From: Paragemmobacter kunshanensis
Lineage (GTDB): Bacteria; Pseudomonadota; Alphaproteobacteria; Rhodobacterales; Rhodobacteraceae
Length of the DNA: 64,000 bases
Assembly: GCF_011059185.1 (NCBI RefSeq)
Contig: NZ_JAALFE010000007.1
Span: 62,001-126,000 of the forward strand
Reading direction: 5' to 3'
This document shows, piece by piece, positions 1 to 9,523 of the stretch (within the stretch, counting starts at the first letter, position 1; every line of letters begins with the position of its first letter). Both the position numbers and the translations under genes were made by a program. The notes beneath the pieces are model-generated. The model searched no databases, was not told the DNA's origin, and was given only the letters and a program-made list of their open reading frames with translations.

Positions 1-222
1 GAATTCTTCGCAGCACCCACCCGGCCCGATCTGCGCGCCTATCGCGACTATCGCCGCTATCTGCTTGAAACCTCACAGGTTCCCGGCGGCTTCTATTCCG
101 CCCGCGGGCGCCGCGAACTCCTGCGCCATGTCACCGACATGATGCTTTCGCCCGACGATCCCTATGATGCCCTCCGCCTCGGCAACGCGGCGCATCGGCA
201 ACAGTTGCACCTCGCGGACTGA
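1..222 (+). CDS. C-terminal end of a capsule polysaccharide protein (KpsS-like), partial
   Basis: An open frame runs from the window edge to a TGA and gives 73 residues ending HRQQLHLAD. The 5' part lies outside the window. The segment GGFYSARGRRELL followed by a short acidic DDPYDAL stretch resembles the C-terminal end of KpsS-type capsule proteins, which act with KpsC to build the poly-Kdo linker of capsular polysaccharide at the inner membrane. The main support is context: an export lipoprotein and a KpsC homologue follow on the same strand. The motif recognition is from memory, so the family name is an inference from a short fragment. Confidence 0.45.
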   Translation, partial: EFFAAPTRPDLRAYRDYRRYLLETSQVPGGFYSARGRRELLRHVTDMMLSPDDPYDALRLGNAAHRQQLHLAD

Positions 223-310
223 TCCGCGAACTCAGTGTTTGTCAAAATCCCCAAAGCTGCTGTAACCTCATGTCAAAACTTGAGGCAAACTCCATCAAGG
301 AGCCCGAGCA

Positions 311-1450
311 GTGAAAATGTCGGTATCTTACGGGGCCAGGGCCGTGGCCCTGGTTGTGCTTATGGGCACGGTCGCGGCTTGCGGCCTGCCGCGCAGCGGC
401 CCGAACAAGAAGGAAATCTTCGCAGGCTCCGTCCTGCGCGAAGGCGATGCCTTCGTCGTCACGGTGAACAGTCGTGTCACCCGGGCGACCGCCGTCACGC
501 CCTCGCTGGGCTTTTCGGGAAGCTTCCTTTCCGCCGGGCGGCTGGGATCGGATGTCATCTCCTCCGGCGACCGGCTGACCGTCACGGTCTATGAAAACGT
601 CAAGGACGATCCGCTTCTGGGCAATTCCGGCCAGCGCCTGTCGCAACTGCAGGAACTGCAGGTGGATGGCGAAGGCTTCATCTTCATCCCCTATGCCGGG
701 CGCATCCGCGCCGCAGGCGCCTCGCCGGAAGAGTTGCGCACCGAAATCGCCAAGAAACTCGATCCGCAGACGCCCGATCCGCAGGTGATCGTGCAGCGCG
801 TCGCGGGCGACGGGGCCACCGTCACCATCTCGGGCGCGGCGGGCGCGCAGGGCGTCTATCCGATCGAACGGCCCACCCGCACGCTCTCTTCCATGGTGGC
901 CCGCGCCGGGGGCGTGACGATCGACCCCGAAACCGCCATCGTCCGCGTCACCCGCCATGGGCAGACCGGCAAGGTCTGGCTGCTCGACCTTTATGAAAAC
1001 CCGCGCCTCGACATCGCGCTGCGGGCCGGCGACCAGATCGTGATCGAAGAGGATACCCGCGCCTTCGTCGCCCTCGGCGCGACCGGCGCGCAGAACCGCG
1101 TGCCCTTCGAAAGCCAGAACCTTTCCGCGATCGAGGCATTGGCCATCGTCGGCGGGCTGAACACCAGCCTTGCCGATCCGACCGGCGTCTTCGTCTTCCG
1201 CAACGAACCCGCCGAGATTGCCAATTCGGTGCTGGGCCGCAACGATCTGACCGGCGCGCAGCGCATGATCTACGTGCTGGATCTGACCCAGCCCACCGGC
1301 ATGTTCGAGGCGCGCGATTTCCTGATCCGCGACGGCGACACCGTCTATGTCACCGAAGCGCCCTATGTTCAGTGGCAAAAGACCATCGGCGCCCTGACCG
1401 GCACGGCGCAGGCGGCCGATTCGCTCAGCAGCGCCACCGGGGCGAACTGA
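311..1450 (+). CDS. polysaccharide biosynthesis/export lipoprotein (Wza/KpsD-type OPX)
   Basis: Predicted outer-membrane polysaccharide export lipoprotein of 379 residues. A lipoprotein signal ends in the lipobox VAAC with Cys24. A poly_export domain follows (about residues 75-170, including the stretch GDRLTVTVYE), then SLBB-like repeats to about residue 350. Family members form the channel through which capsule polymer leaves the periplasm. The start chosen is GTG, because AAGGAG lies 8 bases upstream; an in-frame ATG two codons later is 14 bases from that site. It sits between a KpsS-like tail and kpsC, so this is the export part of a group 2-like capsule locus. Confidence 0.88.
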   Translation: MKMSVSYGARAVALVVLMGTVAACGLPRSGPNKKEIFAGSVLREGDAFVVTVNSRVTRATAVTPSLGFSGSFLSAGRLGSDVISSGDRLTVTVYENVKDDPLLGNSGQRLSQLQELQVDGEGFIFIPYAGRIRAAGASPEELRTEIAKKLDPQTPDPQVIVQRVAGDGATVTISGAAGAQGVYPIERPTRTLSSMVARAGGVTIDPETAIVRVTRHGQTGKVWLLDLYENPRLDIALRAGDQIVIEEDTRAFVALGATGAQNRVPFESQNLSAIEALAIVGGLNTSLADPTGVFVFRNEPAEIANSVLGRNDLTGAQRMIYVLDLTQPTGMFEARDFLIRDGDTVYVTEAPYVQWQKTIGALTGTAQAADSLSSATGAN

Positions 1451-1457
1451 TCCGCCC

Positions 1458-3515
1458 ATGGGCGGGCCGGACGACATCACCGCCGGGGCGATCCCCCGGC
1501 GGCTTCGCTTCCTGAATGGCGGCTTCCTCTCGCCCGGCCTGCGCCGCATCCTGTCTGCCGCCGGGCATGACCTGATCCCCGGCCTGCCGCGCCCGGGCGA
1601 AGGCGTCGTGGTCTGGGGCCGCTCGCCCACCGCCCCGCGCGGCGAGGCGGTAGCCGCCCGCCGTCAGGTGCCGCTGATCCGCATCGAGGATGCCTTCCTC
1701 CGCTCGCTCCGCCCCGGTCGCATGGGCGATGCGCCGCTGGGCCTTCTGATTGATCCGCTGGGGGTGCATTTCGATCCCGCGCAGCCCTCGCTTCTGGAGC
1801 GCCTCCTTGCCACCGCGCCGCTGGATGACACTGTCCTTCTGAACCGCGCGCGGGTGGGGATACAGCGGCTGATCGCGGCGGATCTGTCGAAATACAACCT
1901 CCACGATCCGGCCCTCGCCCCGCCACCGCCCGGCTATGTCCTGCTGATCGACCAGACCCGCGGCGATGCCTCTCTGCGCTGCTCGGGGGCCGATGCCGCC
2001 ACCTTTCAGGACATGCTGGCCCGTGCCCGCGACGATCATCCCGCAGCGCCGATCCTGATCAAGTCCCATCCCGAAACCCGCCTTGGCCTGCGCCCGGGCC
2101 ATTTCGACCCGGCGCATCTGCCCCCCGGCGTCACCCTTCACGATGCCCCCGTCTCGCCCTGGCGTCTGCTGGAAGGGGCCATCGCCGTCTATACCGTCTC
2201 CTCGCAGATGGGGTTCGAGGCGATCCTCGCCGGTCATCGCCCCCGCATCTTCGGCCAGCCCTTCTATGCCGGCTGGGGCCTGACGGCGGATGAGGTGCCC
2301 CCGCCCCGCCGCGGGCGCAACCTGACCCGCGTGCAACTCTTCGCCGCCGCCATGATCCTGGCGCCGGTCTGGTTCGATCCCCTGCGCCGCCGCCTCTGCA
2401 GCTTCGAAGAGGCCGTCGATCAGCTCGAGTCCGACGCACGCGCCTTCCGGGCCGACAGAACCGGCCATGTGGCGCTGGGGATGCGGCTGTGGAAACGCCG
2501 CCACCTGCAGGATTTCTTCGGCCGTCAGCGCCCGCTGGTCTTTGCCGCCAATGCGGACAAGGCCGCCGCCCTGGCCCGCCGCTCGGGGCGCGGGCTGATC
2601 GGCTGGGCCGGCCGCCTGCCGCCCGACCTGCCGCCCGACATCCCCCTTCTGCGGGTCGAGGACGGCTTTCTCCGCTCGCGCGGGCTGGGGGCAGATCTGA
2701 TCCCCCCCCTCTCGCTGGTGACGGATGATCTGGGCATCTATTACGATCCCGGCCAGGAAAGCCGCCTTGAACGGCTGATCCTTGCCCCGCCCCCCCCCGG
2801 CGGCCTTGCCCGGGCCGAGGCGCTGATCGCCCGCATCACCGCGCTTGGCCTGACCAAATACAACCTCGCCGCCGCTCCCCTGCCCGATCTGCCGCCCGGT
2901 CACCGCATCCTTGTTCCCGGTCAGGTCGAAGACGACGCCTCCATCCGCCTTGGCGCGGGCGATATCCGCAGCAACCGCGCCCTTCTGGAACGGGTCCGCG
3001 CCGACAATCCCGATGCCGTCATCCTCTACAAGCCCCACCCCGATGTCGAGGCAGGCCTCCGCCCCGGCGCGATCCCGCCGGACGATCTCGCCCGCCTGGC
3101 CGATCTGACGCTGCACAAGGCCGATCCCCTCGCCCTCATCGCCGCCTGCGACGAGGTCTGGACGATCACCTCCACCCTCGGATTCGAGGCGCTTCTGCGC
3201 GGCAAGCCCGTCACCACGCTGGGCGCGCCCTTCTATGCCGGCTGGGGGCTGACCCGCGATCTCGGCCCCGTGCCGCAGCGCCGCCTGCGCCGCCCGGATG
3301 GCAGCCTGCAGCCACGCCCGGGCCTTGCCGGCCTTGTCCATGCCGCGCTCATCGCCTATCCGCGCTACCTCGATCCGCTGACGCGCCGCCCCTGCCCGCC
3401 CGAACTGGCGCTGGAACGCCTGGCCCAGGGCGCGCTGCCCTATCCGGGTGCGGCCAATCGCCTGCTGGCAAAGCTGCAGGGCCTTCTGGCCGGACAGGCG
3501 CATCTCTGGCGCTGA
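1458..3515 (+). CDS. kpsC: KpsC-like capsular polysaccharide glycosyltransferase
   Basis: Predicted cytoplasmic or peripheral membrane glycosyltransferase of 685 residues built from two related modules. Module one (about 20-330) has the signature DAFLRSLRPGR; module two (about 350-670) has DGFLRSRGLGADLIPPLSL. Both repeat the pattern of a conserved lysine-proline-histidine (KSHPE, KPHPD) and a late PFYAGWGLT motif. KpsC proteins carry two Kdo transferase modules that extend the beta-Kdo linker on phosphatidylglycerol. The length matches full-size KpsC. The gene begins 7 bases after the export lipoprotein stop, so the two are probably one operon. Confidence 0.9.
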   Translation: MGGPDDITAGAIPRRLRFLNGGFLSPGLRRILSAAGHDLIPGLPRPGEGVVVWGRSPTAPRGEAVAARRQVPLIRIEDAFLRSLRPGRMGDAPLGLLIDPLGVHFDPAQPSLLERLLATAPLDDTVLLNRARVGIQRLIAADLSKYNLHDPALAPPPPGYVLLIDQTRGDASLRCSGADAATFQDMLARARDDHPAAPILIKSHPETRLGLRPGHFDPAHLPPGVTLHDAPVSPWRLLEGAIAVYTVSSQMGFEAILAGHRPRIFGQPFYAGWGLTADEVPPPRRGRNLTRVQLFAAAMILAPVWFDPLRRRLCSFEEAVDQLESDARAFRADRTGHVALGMRLWKRRHLQDFFGRQRPLVFAANADKAAALARRSGRGLIGWAGRLPPDLPPDIPLLRVEDGFLRSRGLGADLIPPLSLVTDDLGIYYDPGQESRLERLILAPPPPGGLARAEALIARITALGLTKYNLAAAPLPDLPPGHRILVPGQVEDDASIRLGAGDIRSNRALLERVRADNPDAVILYKPHPDVEAGLRPGAIPPDDLARLADLTLHKADPLALIAACDEVWTITSTLGFEALLRGKPVTTLGAPFYAGWGLTRDLGPVPQRRLRRPDGSLQPRPGLAGLVHAALIAYPRYLDPLTRRPCPPELALERLAQGALPYPGAANRLLAKLQGLLAGQAHLWR

Positions 3516-3517
3516 CA

Positions 3518-4015
3518 TCAATAGATATACCTGATCTGCTCCATCCAGAACCGCTCCGTCCGGCGCAGCCCCTGTGCGATCTGGTCCAACCCGGCCGCAT
3601 CCAGCGTGCCGCGCCGATGCATCACTCCGGCATGGCGGCCGAACAGATCCGCGATCGTCCCGCGCAACCTGCGCCCCTTTTCCGTCAGCCGCACCCGGAC
3701 AGACCGGCGGTCCACCTCCGACCGCTGGTGATGCATATAGCCCGCCTCGACCAGCTTCTTCAGGTTGTAGCTGACATTCGACCCCTGATAGAAGCCGCGG
3801 CTCTTCAACTCCCCGGCGCTGACCTCGTTCTCGCCGATGTTGAACAGCAGCAAGCCCTGCACCGGGTTCACCTCGACGATCCCCAGCCTTTCGAATTCAT
3901 CCTTGATCACATCGAGCAGCAGCCTGTGCAGCCGCTCGACCAGCCCCAGCATGTCCAGATACCCGGCCTGAAAGGCCTTGTCAGAGCCGTCCAGCACCGC
4001 TTCCTGCACCGTCAT
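3518..4015 (-). CDS. MarR-family winged-helix transcriptional regulator
   Basis: A protein of 165 residues with a winged helix-turn-helix core (about 45-120) containing GELKSRGFYQGSNVSYNLKK as recognition region and the wing DRRSVRVRLTEKG, typical of MarR proteins. These normally repress nearby or distant genes as dimers. The start is the ATG preceded by GGAGGG; a longer frame exists upstream but has no ribosome site. The gene converges on kpsC with only two bases between the stop codons and no hairpin there. It recalls the LdtR-like MarR branch of alphaproteobacteria, but that sub-assignment is from memory and weak. Confidence 0.85.
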   Translation of the reverse strand: MTVQEAVLDGSDKAFQAGYLDMLGLVERLHRLLLDVIKDEFERLGIVEVNPVQGLLLFNIGENEVSAGELKSRGFYQGSNVSYNLKKLVEAGYMHHQRSEVDRRSVRVRLTEKGRRLRGTIADLFGRHAGVMHRRGTLDAAGLDQIAQGLRRTERFWMEQIRYIY

Positions 4016-4085
4016 CGCAACCCTCCGTCCTTGATCGACGAAGGGCAGAATCAGGGAAAAACCCCAATATCCGGTAAAGGGCGGC

Positions 4086-4361
4086 TCAGCCGCGCGGCAC
4101 CAGCCGCGCCCGGGCAAAGGCGGCGATCTCGGCCAGCAGCGGCGCGATCTCCTGGGGCGGCTGCCCTTGCCCCAGGATCCAGGCCATCAGATCCTGGTCA
4201 TTCTCGGCCAGCAGGCGGTCATAGACCGCCAGCCGCCCCTCATCCAGCCCTGCCAGATGCGCATCCGCCCAGGGGCCCAGCACCAGATCCATTTCCTTGG
4301 TCCCGCGCCGCCAGCTGCGCATCGCCATTCGCTTCAGCCGTGCCTCCGCCGATTCCGTCAT
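4086..4361 (-). CDS. sdhE: succinate dehydrogenase assembly factor 2 (SdhE)
   Basis: A small cytoplasmic protein of 91 residues. It has the family hallmark RRGTKEMD (RGxxE, residues 18-25), followed by LVLGPWAD and a helical C-terminal half. SdhE/SDHAF2 proteins help attach FAD covalently to the SdhA flavoprotein. Length and motif fit the family exactly. The start codon overlaps the stop of the upstream XRE regulator by four bases (ATGA), so the two are translated from one message. No sdh structural genes are in view. Confidence 0.92.
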   Translation of the reverse strand: MTESAEARLKRMAMRSWRRGTKEMDLVLGPWADAHLAGLDEGRLAVYDRLLAENDQDLMAWILGQGQPPQEIAPLLAEIAAFARARLVPRG

Positions 4362-4783
4362 GTCCGTCCCGCACCTAGATCCGCCCGCAGACGGCTTTCC
4401 AATTCGCCCATCCGCCCGACAAGCGCAAGCATCTCCACCCGCATCTGCGCCAGTTCGCCCATCACGCGCCGCGCCTCTTCGGGCAGCGGTCCGCCCACGG
4501 GCGGGGCCTCTTCCGCGCCGCCCTCGCCCGTCAGCAGCCAGCGCAGGGAAACGCCCAGCATGCCTGACATCATCTGCAACTGGTTCGCCCGCGGCTCGCG
4601 CTGATCTTCCTCCCAGGCCTCCACCAGCGGCCGCCGCACGCCCAGCCGCCGCGCCAGCCCCGCGACGCTCAGCCCCGCCGCCTCGCGCGCATGGGTCAGC
4701 CTGTCGCCAAAGGTCGCCACATCATCGGTGAACACCAGCGCCTCCTCGCGCAGCATCGCCGCACCCGTGCCATGTTCCGCCAT
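4358..4783 (-). CDS. XRE-family helix-turn-helix regulator
   Basis: A protein of 141 residues. A Cro/cI-type helix-turn-helix occupies about residues 24-82 (FGDRLTHAREAAGLSVAGLA, then VEAWEEDQREPRANQLQMM and the trailing LGVSLRWLLTG). A C-terminal helix (95-135) with the heptad-like ELAQMRVEMLALVGRMGELE probably makes a coiled-coil dimer. It is first in a two-gene operon with sdhE and is divergent from the aminotransferase gene, with 108 bases between the starts. Its targets are unknown; control of its own divergent region is a plain possibility. Confidence 0.85.
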   Translation of the reverse strand: MAEHGTGAAMLREEALVFTDDVATFGDRLTHAREAAGLSVAGLARRLGVRRPLVEAWEEDQREPRANQLQMMSGMLGVSLRWLLTGEGGAEEAPPVGGPLPEEARRVMGELAQMRVEMLALVGRMGELESRLRADLGAGRT

Positions 4784-4813
4784 CTTGCCTCTCCTTCTTC
4801 CGATATCGCTTGA

Positions 4814-6094
<1,281 letters not shown>

Positions 6095-6117
6095 CAGGGC
6101 CGAAGGGGAAAGGGATC

Positions 6118-6507
6118 ATGCCGGACAGGATCACCGCCAACCTTCCCGCCCGCGACATGACGGCGACACAGGCGTTCTACGCCCGACTTGGCTTCGCGCC
6201 GTCCTTTCGCGATGACGGCTGGATGATCCTTGAACGCGGCCCCCTGATGCTGGAATTCTTCCCGCATCCCGAACTCGATCCCGCGACAAGCTGGTTCTCG
6301 GCCTGTCTCCGCGTCGACGATCCGGATGCCCTTCAGGCCGAATGGGGCAGCCTCGGCCTGCCCACGGACCAAACCGCCATCCCCCGCATCACCGGCTTCT
6401 TCCGGCCCGGCGCCGCGCCGCGCATGTTCGCGCTGGTCGATCCCGACGGATCGCTGCTGCGGGTGATCGACAACCGCGATGCAGGGAAGGACGACGATGC
6501 CTGCTGA
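6118..6507 (+). CDS. bleomycin-resistance-type VOC protein
   Basis: A protein of 129 residues with the single-domain vicinal oxygen chelate fold of Ble-type proteins: an opening TANLPARDMTATQAFYARLG, the strand MLEFFPHPELD, and a closing FALVDPDGSLLRVID. Ble proteins bind and sequester glycopeptide drugs, but many chromosomal homologues have no known ligand. The ATG at 6118 has AAGGGGAAAGGG just upstream, so it is preferred over a GTG nine codons earlier that overlaps the aminotransferase stop. It is co-directional with the aminotransferase and with the next gene. Confidence 0.8.
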   Translation: MPDRITANLPARDMTATQAFYARLGFAPSFRDDGWMILERGPLMLEFFPHPELDPATSWFSACLRVDDPDALQAEWGSLGLPTDQTAIPRITGFFRPGAAPRMFALVDPDGSLLRVIDNRDAGKDDDAC

Positions 6508-6913
6508 CCTGCCCGAATACTACTTCCGCATCCGTGACAACGGCGCTGTCGTGTTCAAGGTGGATACCGAGAACCGCCAGCGCCGCATCGAACTGGACGA
6601 GATCGCCACGATCAACATCCGCAACGGCAACATAAAGCCGCATGGCGATCATGAGCTTACCCCCGACGAACGCGCGATGATCCGGGACTGGATGGAGCGT
6701 CGCAGCCGCGATCTTGCCCGGCGCGACATCGAAGACATCCACCGCGCGATGGATCACCTGAACCTCACCGCGCAATGGGCGCAGTCACGCGCAACCGATG
6801 CCGATCTCGAAGAGGTGACCGACAGCCTGCTGCTGGCCATGCACGACCTGCGCTCCGTCCTTGTCAAACGCAAGGCGGATCGTCTGGCCCGGGCAGCCAA
6901 GGCCGCCGAGTGA
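6497..6913 (+). CDS. conserved hypothetical protein, helical
   Basis: I do not recognise a named family. The 138-residue product has a short N-terminal beta-rich part (YYFRIRDNGAVVFKVDTENR, then RRIELDEIATINIRNGNIK) and a long charged helical part rich in Arg, Asp and Glu. No signal peptide or membrane segment is seen, so it should be cytoplasmic. The start at 6497 has GGGAAGG six bases upstream and overlaps the end of the Ble-like gene by 11 bases, which suggests coupled translation. Coding character matches its neighbours. Confidence 0.7.
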   Translation: MPADLPEYYFRIRDNGAVVFKVDTENRQRRIELDEIATINIRNGNIKPHGDHELTPDERAMIRDWMERRSRDLARRDIEDIHRAMDHLNLTAQWAQSRATDADLEEVTDSLLLAMHDLRSVLVKRKADRLARAAKAAE

Positions 6914-6923
6914 CGCAGGAACC

Positions 6924-7005
6924 GTAGGGCGGGGTTCACCCCGCCTTGCAGGGGTTCACCCCGCCTCGTAGGGGTTCACCCCGCCTTGTAGGGGTTCACC
7001 CCGCC
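6924..7005. repeat. tandem 20-bp palindromic repeats (GGGGTTCACCCCGCC family)
   Basis: Unit starts at 6931, 6951, 6971 and 6991 share GGGGTTCACCCCGCC followed by a variable five-base TTGCA, TCGTA or TTGTA. The first copy is preceded by GTAGGGC, which makes a GGCGGGG/CCCCGCC hairpin with loop TTCA. The last copy contains the stop codon of the MATE gene read on the minus strand. Related copies occur near 16272 and 22165. Confidence 0.85.
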
Positions 7006-8384
7006 ACCTCTTCCCGCGATCCCGCCAGCGCGCTCCGCCGCCCGATACCCGACCAGAACCGCCACATCAGGCTGGCCGCCGCGATCACCAGCCCCACCAC
7101 CAGCCCCAGCCAGACACCCACAGCGCCCCAGCCCAGCACGAAGGCCAGCACATAGCTGCAGGGTATGCCCACCCCCCAATAGCTCACGGCCGCCAGCCAC
7201 ATGGGCACGCGCGTATCCTGCACGCCGCGCAGCAGGCCCAGCGCGATCACCTGCATCGCATCGGCCAGCTGGAACAAGGCCGCCAGCGCCAGCAGCACCG
7301 TGCCGAAGGCCACGATCTGCGCGCTTTCCGGTTTCGCCATGTCCAGAAACAGCGCGATGATGGGCGCCGGAAAGGCCAGGAACAGCCCCACCATCGCCAC
7401 CCCGAACCCCATCGACAGCGCAATCCCCGCGATCCCGCCCGCACGCATGCCCGGCAGATCGCCCGATCCGTCGGCATGGGCCGTGCGGATCGTCACGGCA
7501 TTGGAAAGCCCCAGATGCACCATGAAGGCCAGCGCCGCCACCTCCATCGCGATCCCATGCGCCGCCAGTTCCACCGTCCCGATCCAGCCCATCATCAGGG
7601 CGCTCGCCTGAAACAGCCCGCTCTCCATCAGCCCCGTCACGCCGATGGGCCAGCCCAGCCGGAACACCCGGCCAAAGGCCACCCAATCGGCCCGCCAGAA
7701 CCGCTGCCACAGCCGGAACCGGCGCAACTCCGGCAGCCACCCGGCATAAAGACCAAGGGCCAGAACGCTTGCCACCTGCACCGCCAGCGTCGCCAGCGCC
7801 GCGCCCACCACGCCCAGCTCGGGCGCGCCCCAATTGCCGAAGATGAACATCCAGTTCATCGCGACATTCAGACCGACCGATCCCAGCGTCACCCAAAGCA
7901 CCACCTGCGTCCGTCCCAGCGCCGCCAGATAGCTCTTCAACGCCATGACCATCAGCGCAGGCATCATCCCCAGCCCCGCCACCCGCAGGTAATCCTGCGC
8001 CAGGGCCGCCACCTCCGGCTTCTGGCCCAGCGCCAGAAGCACCGCCTCCGACCACCAGAACAGCGGATAAGAGGCCATCCCGAACAGGATCGACAGCCAC
8101 AACCCCATCCGCGCATCCCGGCGCACCTGCGTCTCATCCCCTTCGGCCAAAGCGGCGGCCACCATCGGCATCACCGCCTGTGCAAAGCCGGAGCCGAGGA
8201 TGAAGATGACGAAAAAGCTCGACGCGCCCAGCACCGTGGCCGCCAGTTCGGTGACGCCATACCAGCCCATCATCACGGTATCGGCCACATGCAGCGCCAT
8301 CTGCGCCAGATGGCTGCCGATCAGCGGCAGGCCCAGCACCAGAAGCGCCCGCGCATGCTGCATATGGCTCAGCGGTTGTGTCAT
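6996..8384 (-). CDS. MATE-family multidrug efflux transporter (NorM-like)
   Basis: An inner-membrane exporter of 462 residues with about 12 hydrophobic segments in two six-helix halves, beginning LLVLGLPLIGSHLAQMALHVADTVMMGWYG. The halves, the early polar residues in helix 1 and the motif around GWPIGVTGLMESGLFQ in the second half are typical of NorM-type MATE proteins, which exchange cations for drugs or metabolites. The last residues and stop (VAG then TGA) are encoded by a copy of the intergenic palindromic repeat, so the C-terminal tail may have been reset by the repeat. It is transcribed towards the 6.9-kb repeat cluster. Confidence 0.92.
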   Translation of the reverse strand: MTQPLSHMQHARALLVLGLPLIGSHLAQMALHVADTVMMGWYGVTELAATVLGASSFFVIFILGSGFAQAVMPMVAAALAEGDETQVRRDARMGLWLSILFGMASYPLFWWSEAVLLALGQKPEVAALAQDYLRVAGLGMMPALMVMALKSYLAALGRTQVVLWVTLGSVGLNVAMNWMFIFGNWGAPELGVVGAALATLAVQVASVLALGLYAGWLPELRRFRLWQRFWRADWVAFGRVFRLGWPIGVTGLMESGLFQASALMMGWIGTVELAAHGIAMEVAALAFMVHLGLSNAVTIRTAHADGSGDLPGMRAGGIAGIALSMGFGVAMVGLFLAFPAPIIALFLDMAKPESAQIVAFGTVLLALAALFQLADAMQVIALGLLRGVQDTRVPMWLAAVSYWGVGIPCSYVLAFVLGWGAVGVWLGLVVGLVIAAASLMWRFWSGIGRRSALAGSREEVAG

Positions 8385-8442
8385 CCGTCCCGCTTACCCG
8401 CCCCGCAGCGCAGGAACAAGCCACCACCCACGCCGCAGCGCA

Positions 8443-8564
8443 GCGTTTTCTGACACAGAAAACGCGCCGGAAAATGACGCATTTTCCGGGCCCTATCCGA
8501 TGCACCAACAGCAAAGAGCGTTTTTTGCGTCAAAAAACGCCGCGAAATCTGCGTCAGATTTCGC
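8443..8564. repeat. array of four perfect hairpins with three-base loops
   Basis: Four different perfect inverted repeats stand in a row. Each has 10-bp arms and a 3-base loop: 8443-8465 (left arm GCGTTTTCTG, loop ACA), 8467-8489 (CCGGAAAATG, loop ACG), 8518-8540 (GCGTTTTTTG, loop CGT) and 8542-8564 (GCGAAATCTG, loop CGT). Each left arm ends in TG and each right arm begins with CA. They fill the gap between the NicO-type gene stop and the MATE start and could end transcription of the nickel exporter operon, though no classical T-run follows. Confidence 0.85.
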
Positions 8565-8569
8565 CCCCC

Positions 8570-9523
8570 CTACAGCCCGCCGATCATCCCCAGCGCAAAG
8601 GCCGCGATCACCGCCCCGCCCGCGATCTCCACCCATGGCAGCGCGCGCCAGACCCGCGCCTCGCCAAGCCCCGCCAGGACCCCCTCGCGCGACCAGACGG
8701 CCAGCACGGCCACCGCCACGGTGACGACCGCCACGCCCAGACCCATCGCAAAGGCCCCCGCCACGCCCGCCGCGCCGATCCCCATCTGGAAGGTCAGGAT
8801 CAACAGGAACAGCGCCCCCGAACAGGGCCTGACCGCCACACCCCCGATCAGCGCCAGCGTATCCCGCCAGCCCCGCGCCTGCTCCACCTGCGCCACAGTC
8901 GGCCCGTGCGCATGGCCGCAGCCGCAGTCCGGCCCGTGGTCATGGTCGTGGTGATGGTGGTGGTGATGGTGGTGGTGATGGTGGTGGTCGTGATGGTCAT
9001 GGTGATGCCCATGCCCAACCCCCTCCCCACCCTGCCGCATCACCCCGCGCGCGCCCCGCCAGACCAGCCACAGCCCCAGCGCCGCAATCGCCCCCCAACT
9101 CGCCGCCGCCAGCCAGCCCTCGGCCAGCCCCACCATCCGCTCCCGCCCCCAGCCCAGCAGCAGCACCCCCGCATAGACCAGGGCCACCGCCACCCCCGCC
9201 TGCGCCAGAGACGCGGCCAAGGCCACCAAGGACAGCCGCAGCGCCGGCACCCGCCGCGCCACGCCATAACCACCGATCACGAATTTCCCATGCCCCGGCC
9301 CCGCTGCATGGACTACGCCATAACCAAAACATATGACCAGCAACCCAGCCCAGGCCGCAGGCTCCCCCGCCTTCACCGCCCGCACGGCCCCCGCAAGCGG
9401 CGCCTGCAGCGCCCGCTGCGCCTCGGCCGCCATCCGCCCCAGCGCGTCGATCCCGCCCAGCCCCCAGACCAGCGCCAGCAGAACCGCCACCCCGATCCCC
9501 GCCAGCGTCAGGCCCCGCCGCAT
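8570..9523 (-). CDS. NicO/RcnA-type nickel/cobalt transporter with histidine-rich loop
   Basis: A membrane protein of 317 residues with about six hydrophobic segments. The motif FGYGVVHAAGPGHGKFVI (about 67-84) matches the conserved HAxGPGHGK of the NicO family, which moves Ni2+ or Co2+. A cytoplasmic or periplasmic loop (about 170-208) holds a run of 13 histidines within an H/D cluster, then CGCGHAHG, likely to bind metal. The family can be efflux or uptake; the His-rich loop recalls RcnA efflux proteins. The gene overlaps the DUF1007 gene by 16 bases, a common pairing. Confidence 0.88.
   Translation of the reverse strand: MRRGLTLAGIGVAVLLALVWGLGGIDALGRMAAEAQRALQAPLAGAVRAVKAGEPAAWAGLLVICFGYGVVHAAGPGHGKFVIGGYGVARRVPALRLSLVALAASLAQAGVAVALVYAGVLLLGWGRERMVGLAEGWLAAASWGAIAALGLWLVWRGARGVMRQGGEGVGHGHHHDHHDHHHHHHHHHHHHHDHDHGPDCGCGHAHGPTVAQVEQARGWRDTLALIGGVAVRPCSGALFLLILTFQMGIGAAGVAGAFAMGLGVAVVTVAVAVLAVWSREGVLAGLGEARVWRALPWVEIAGGAVIAAFALGMIGGL

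Noticed and set aside
4016-4117. Longer MarR-family start (34 more residues)
   Set aside because: GGAGGG stands directly before the internal ATG, and the extension overlaps the 3' end of sdhE without coding character.
6931-7005. CRISPR-like short direct repeats
   Set aside because: Units of 20 bases with only five variable bases between repeats; no spacers and no cas genes.
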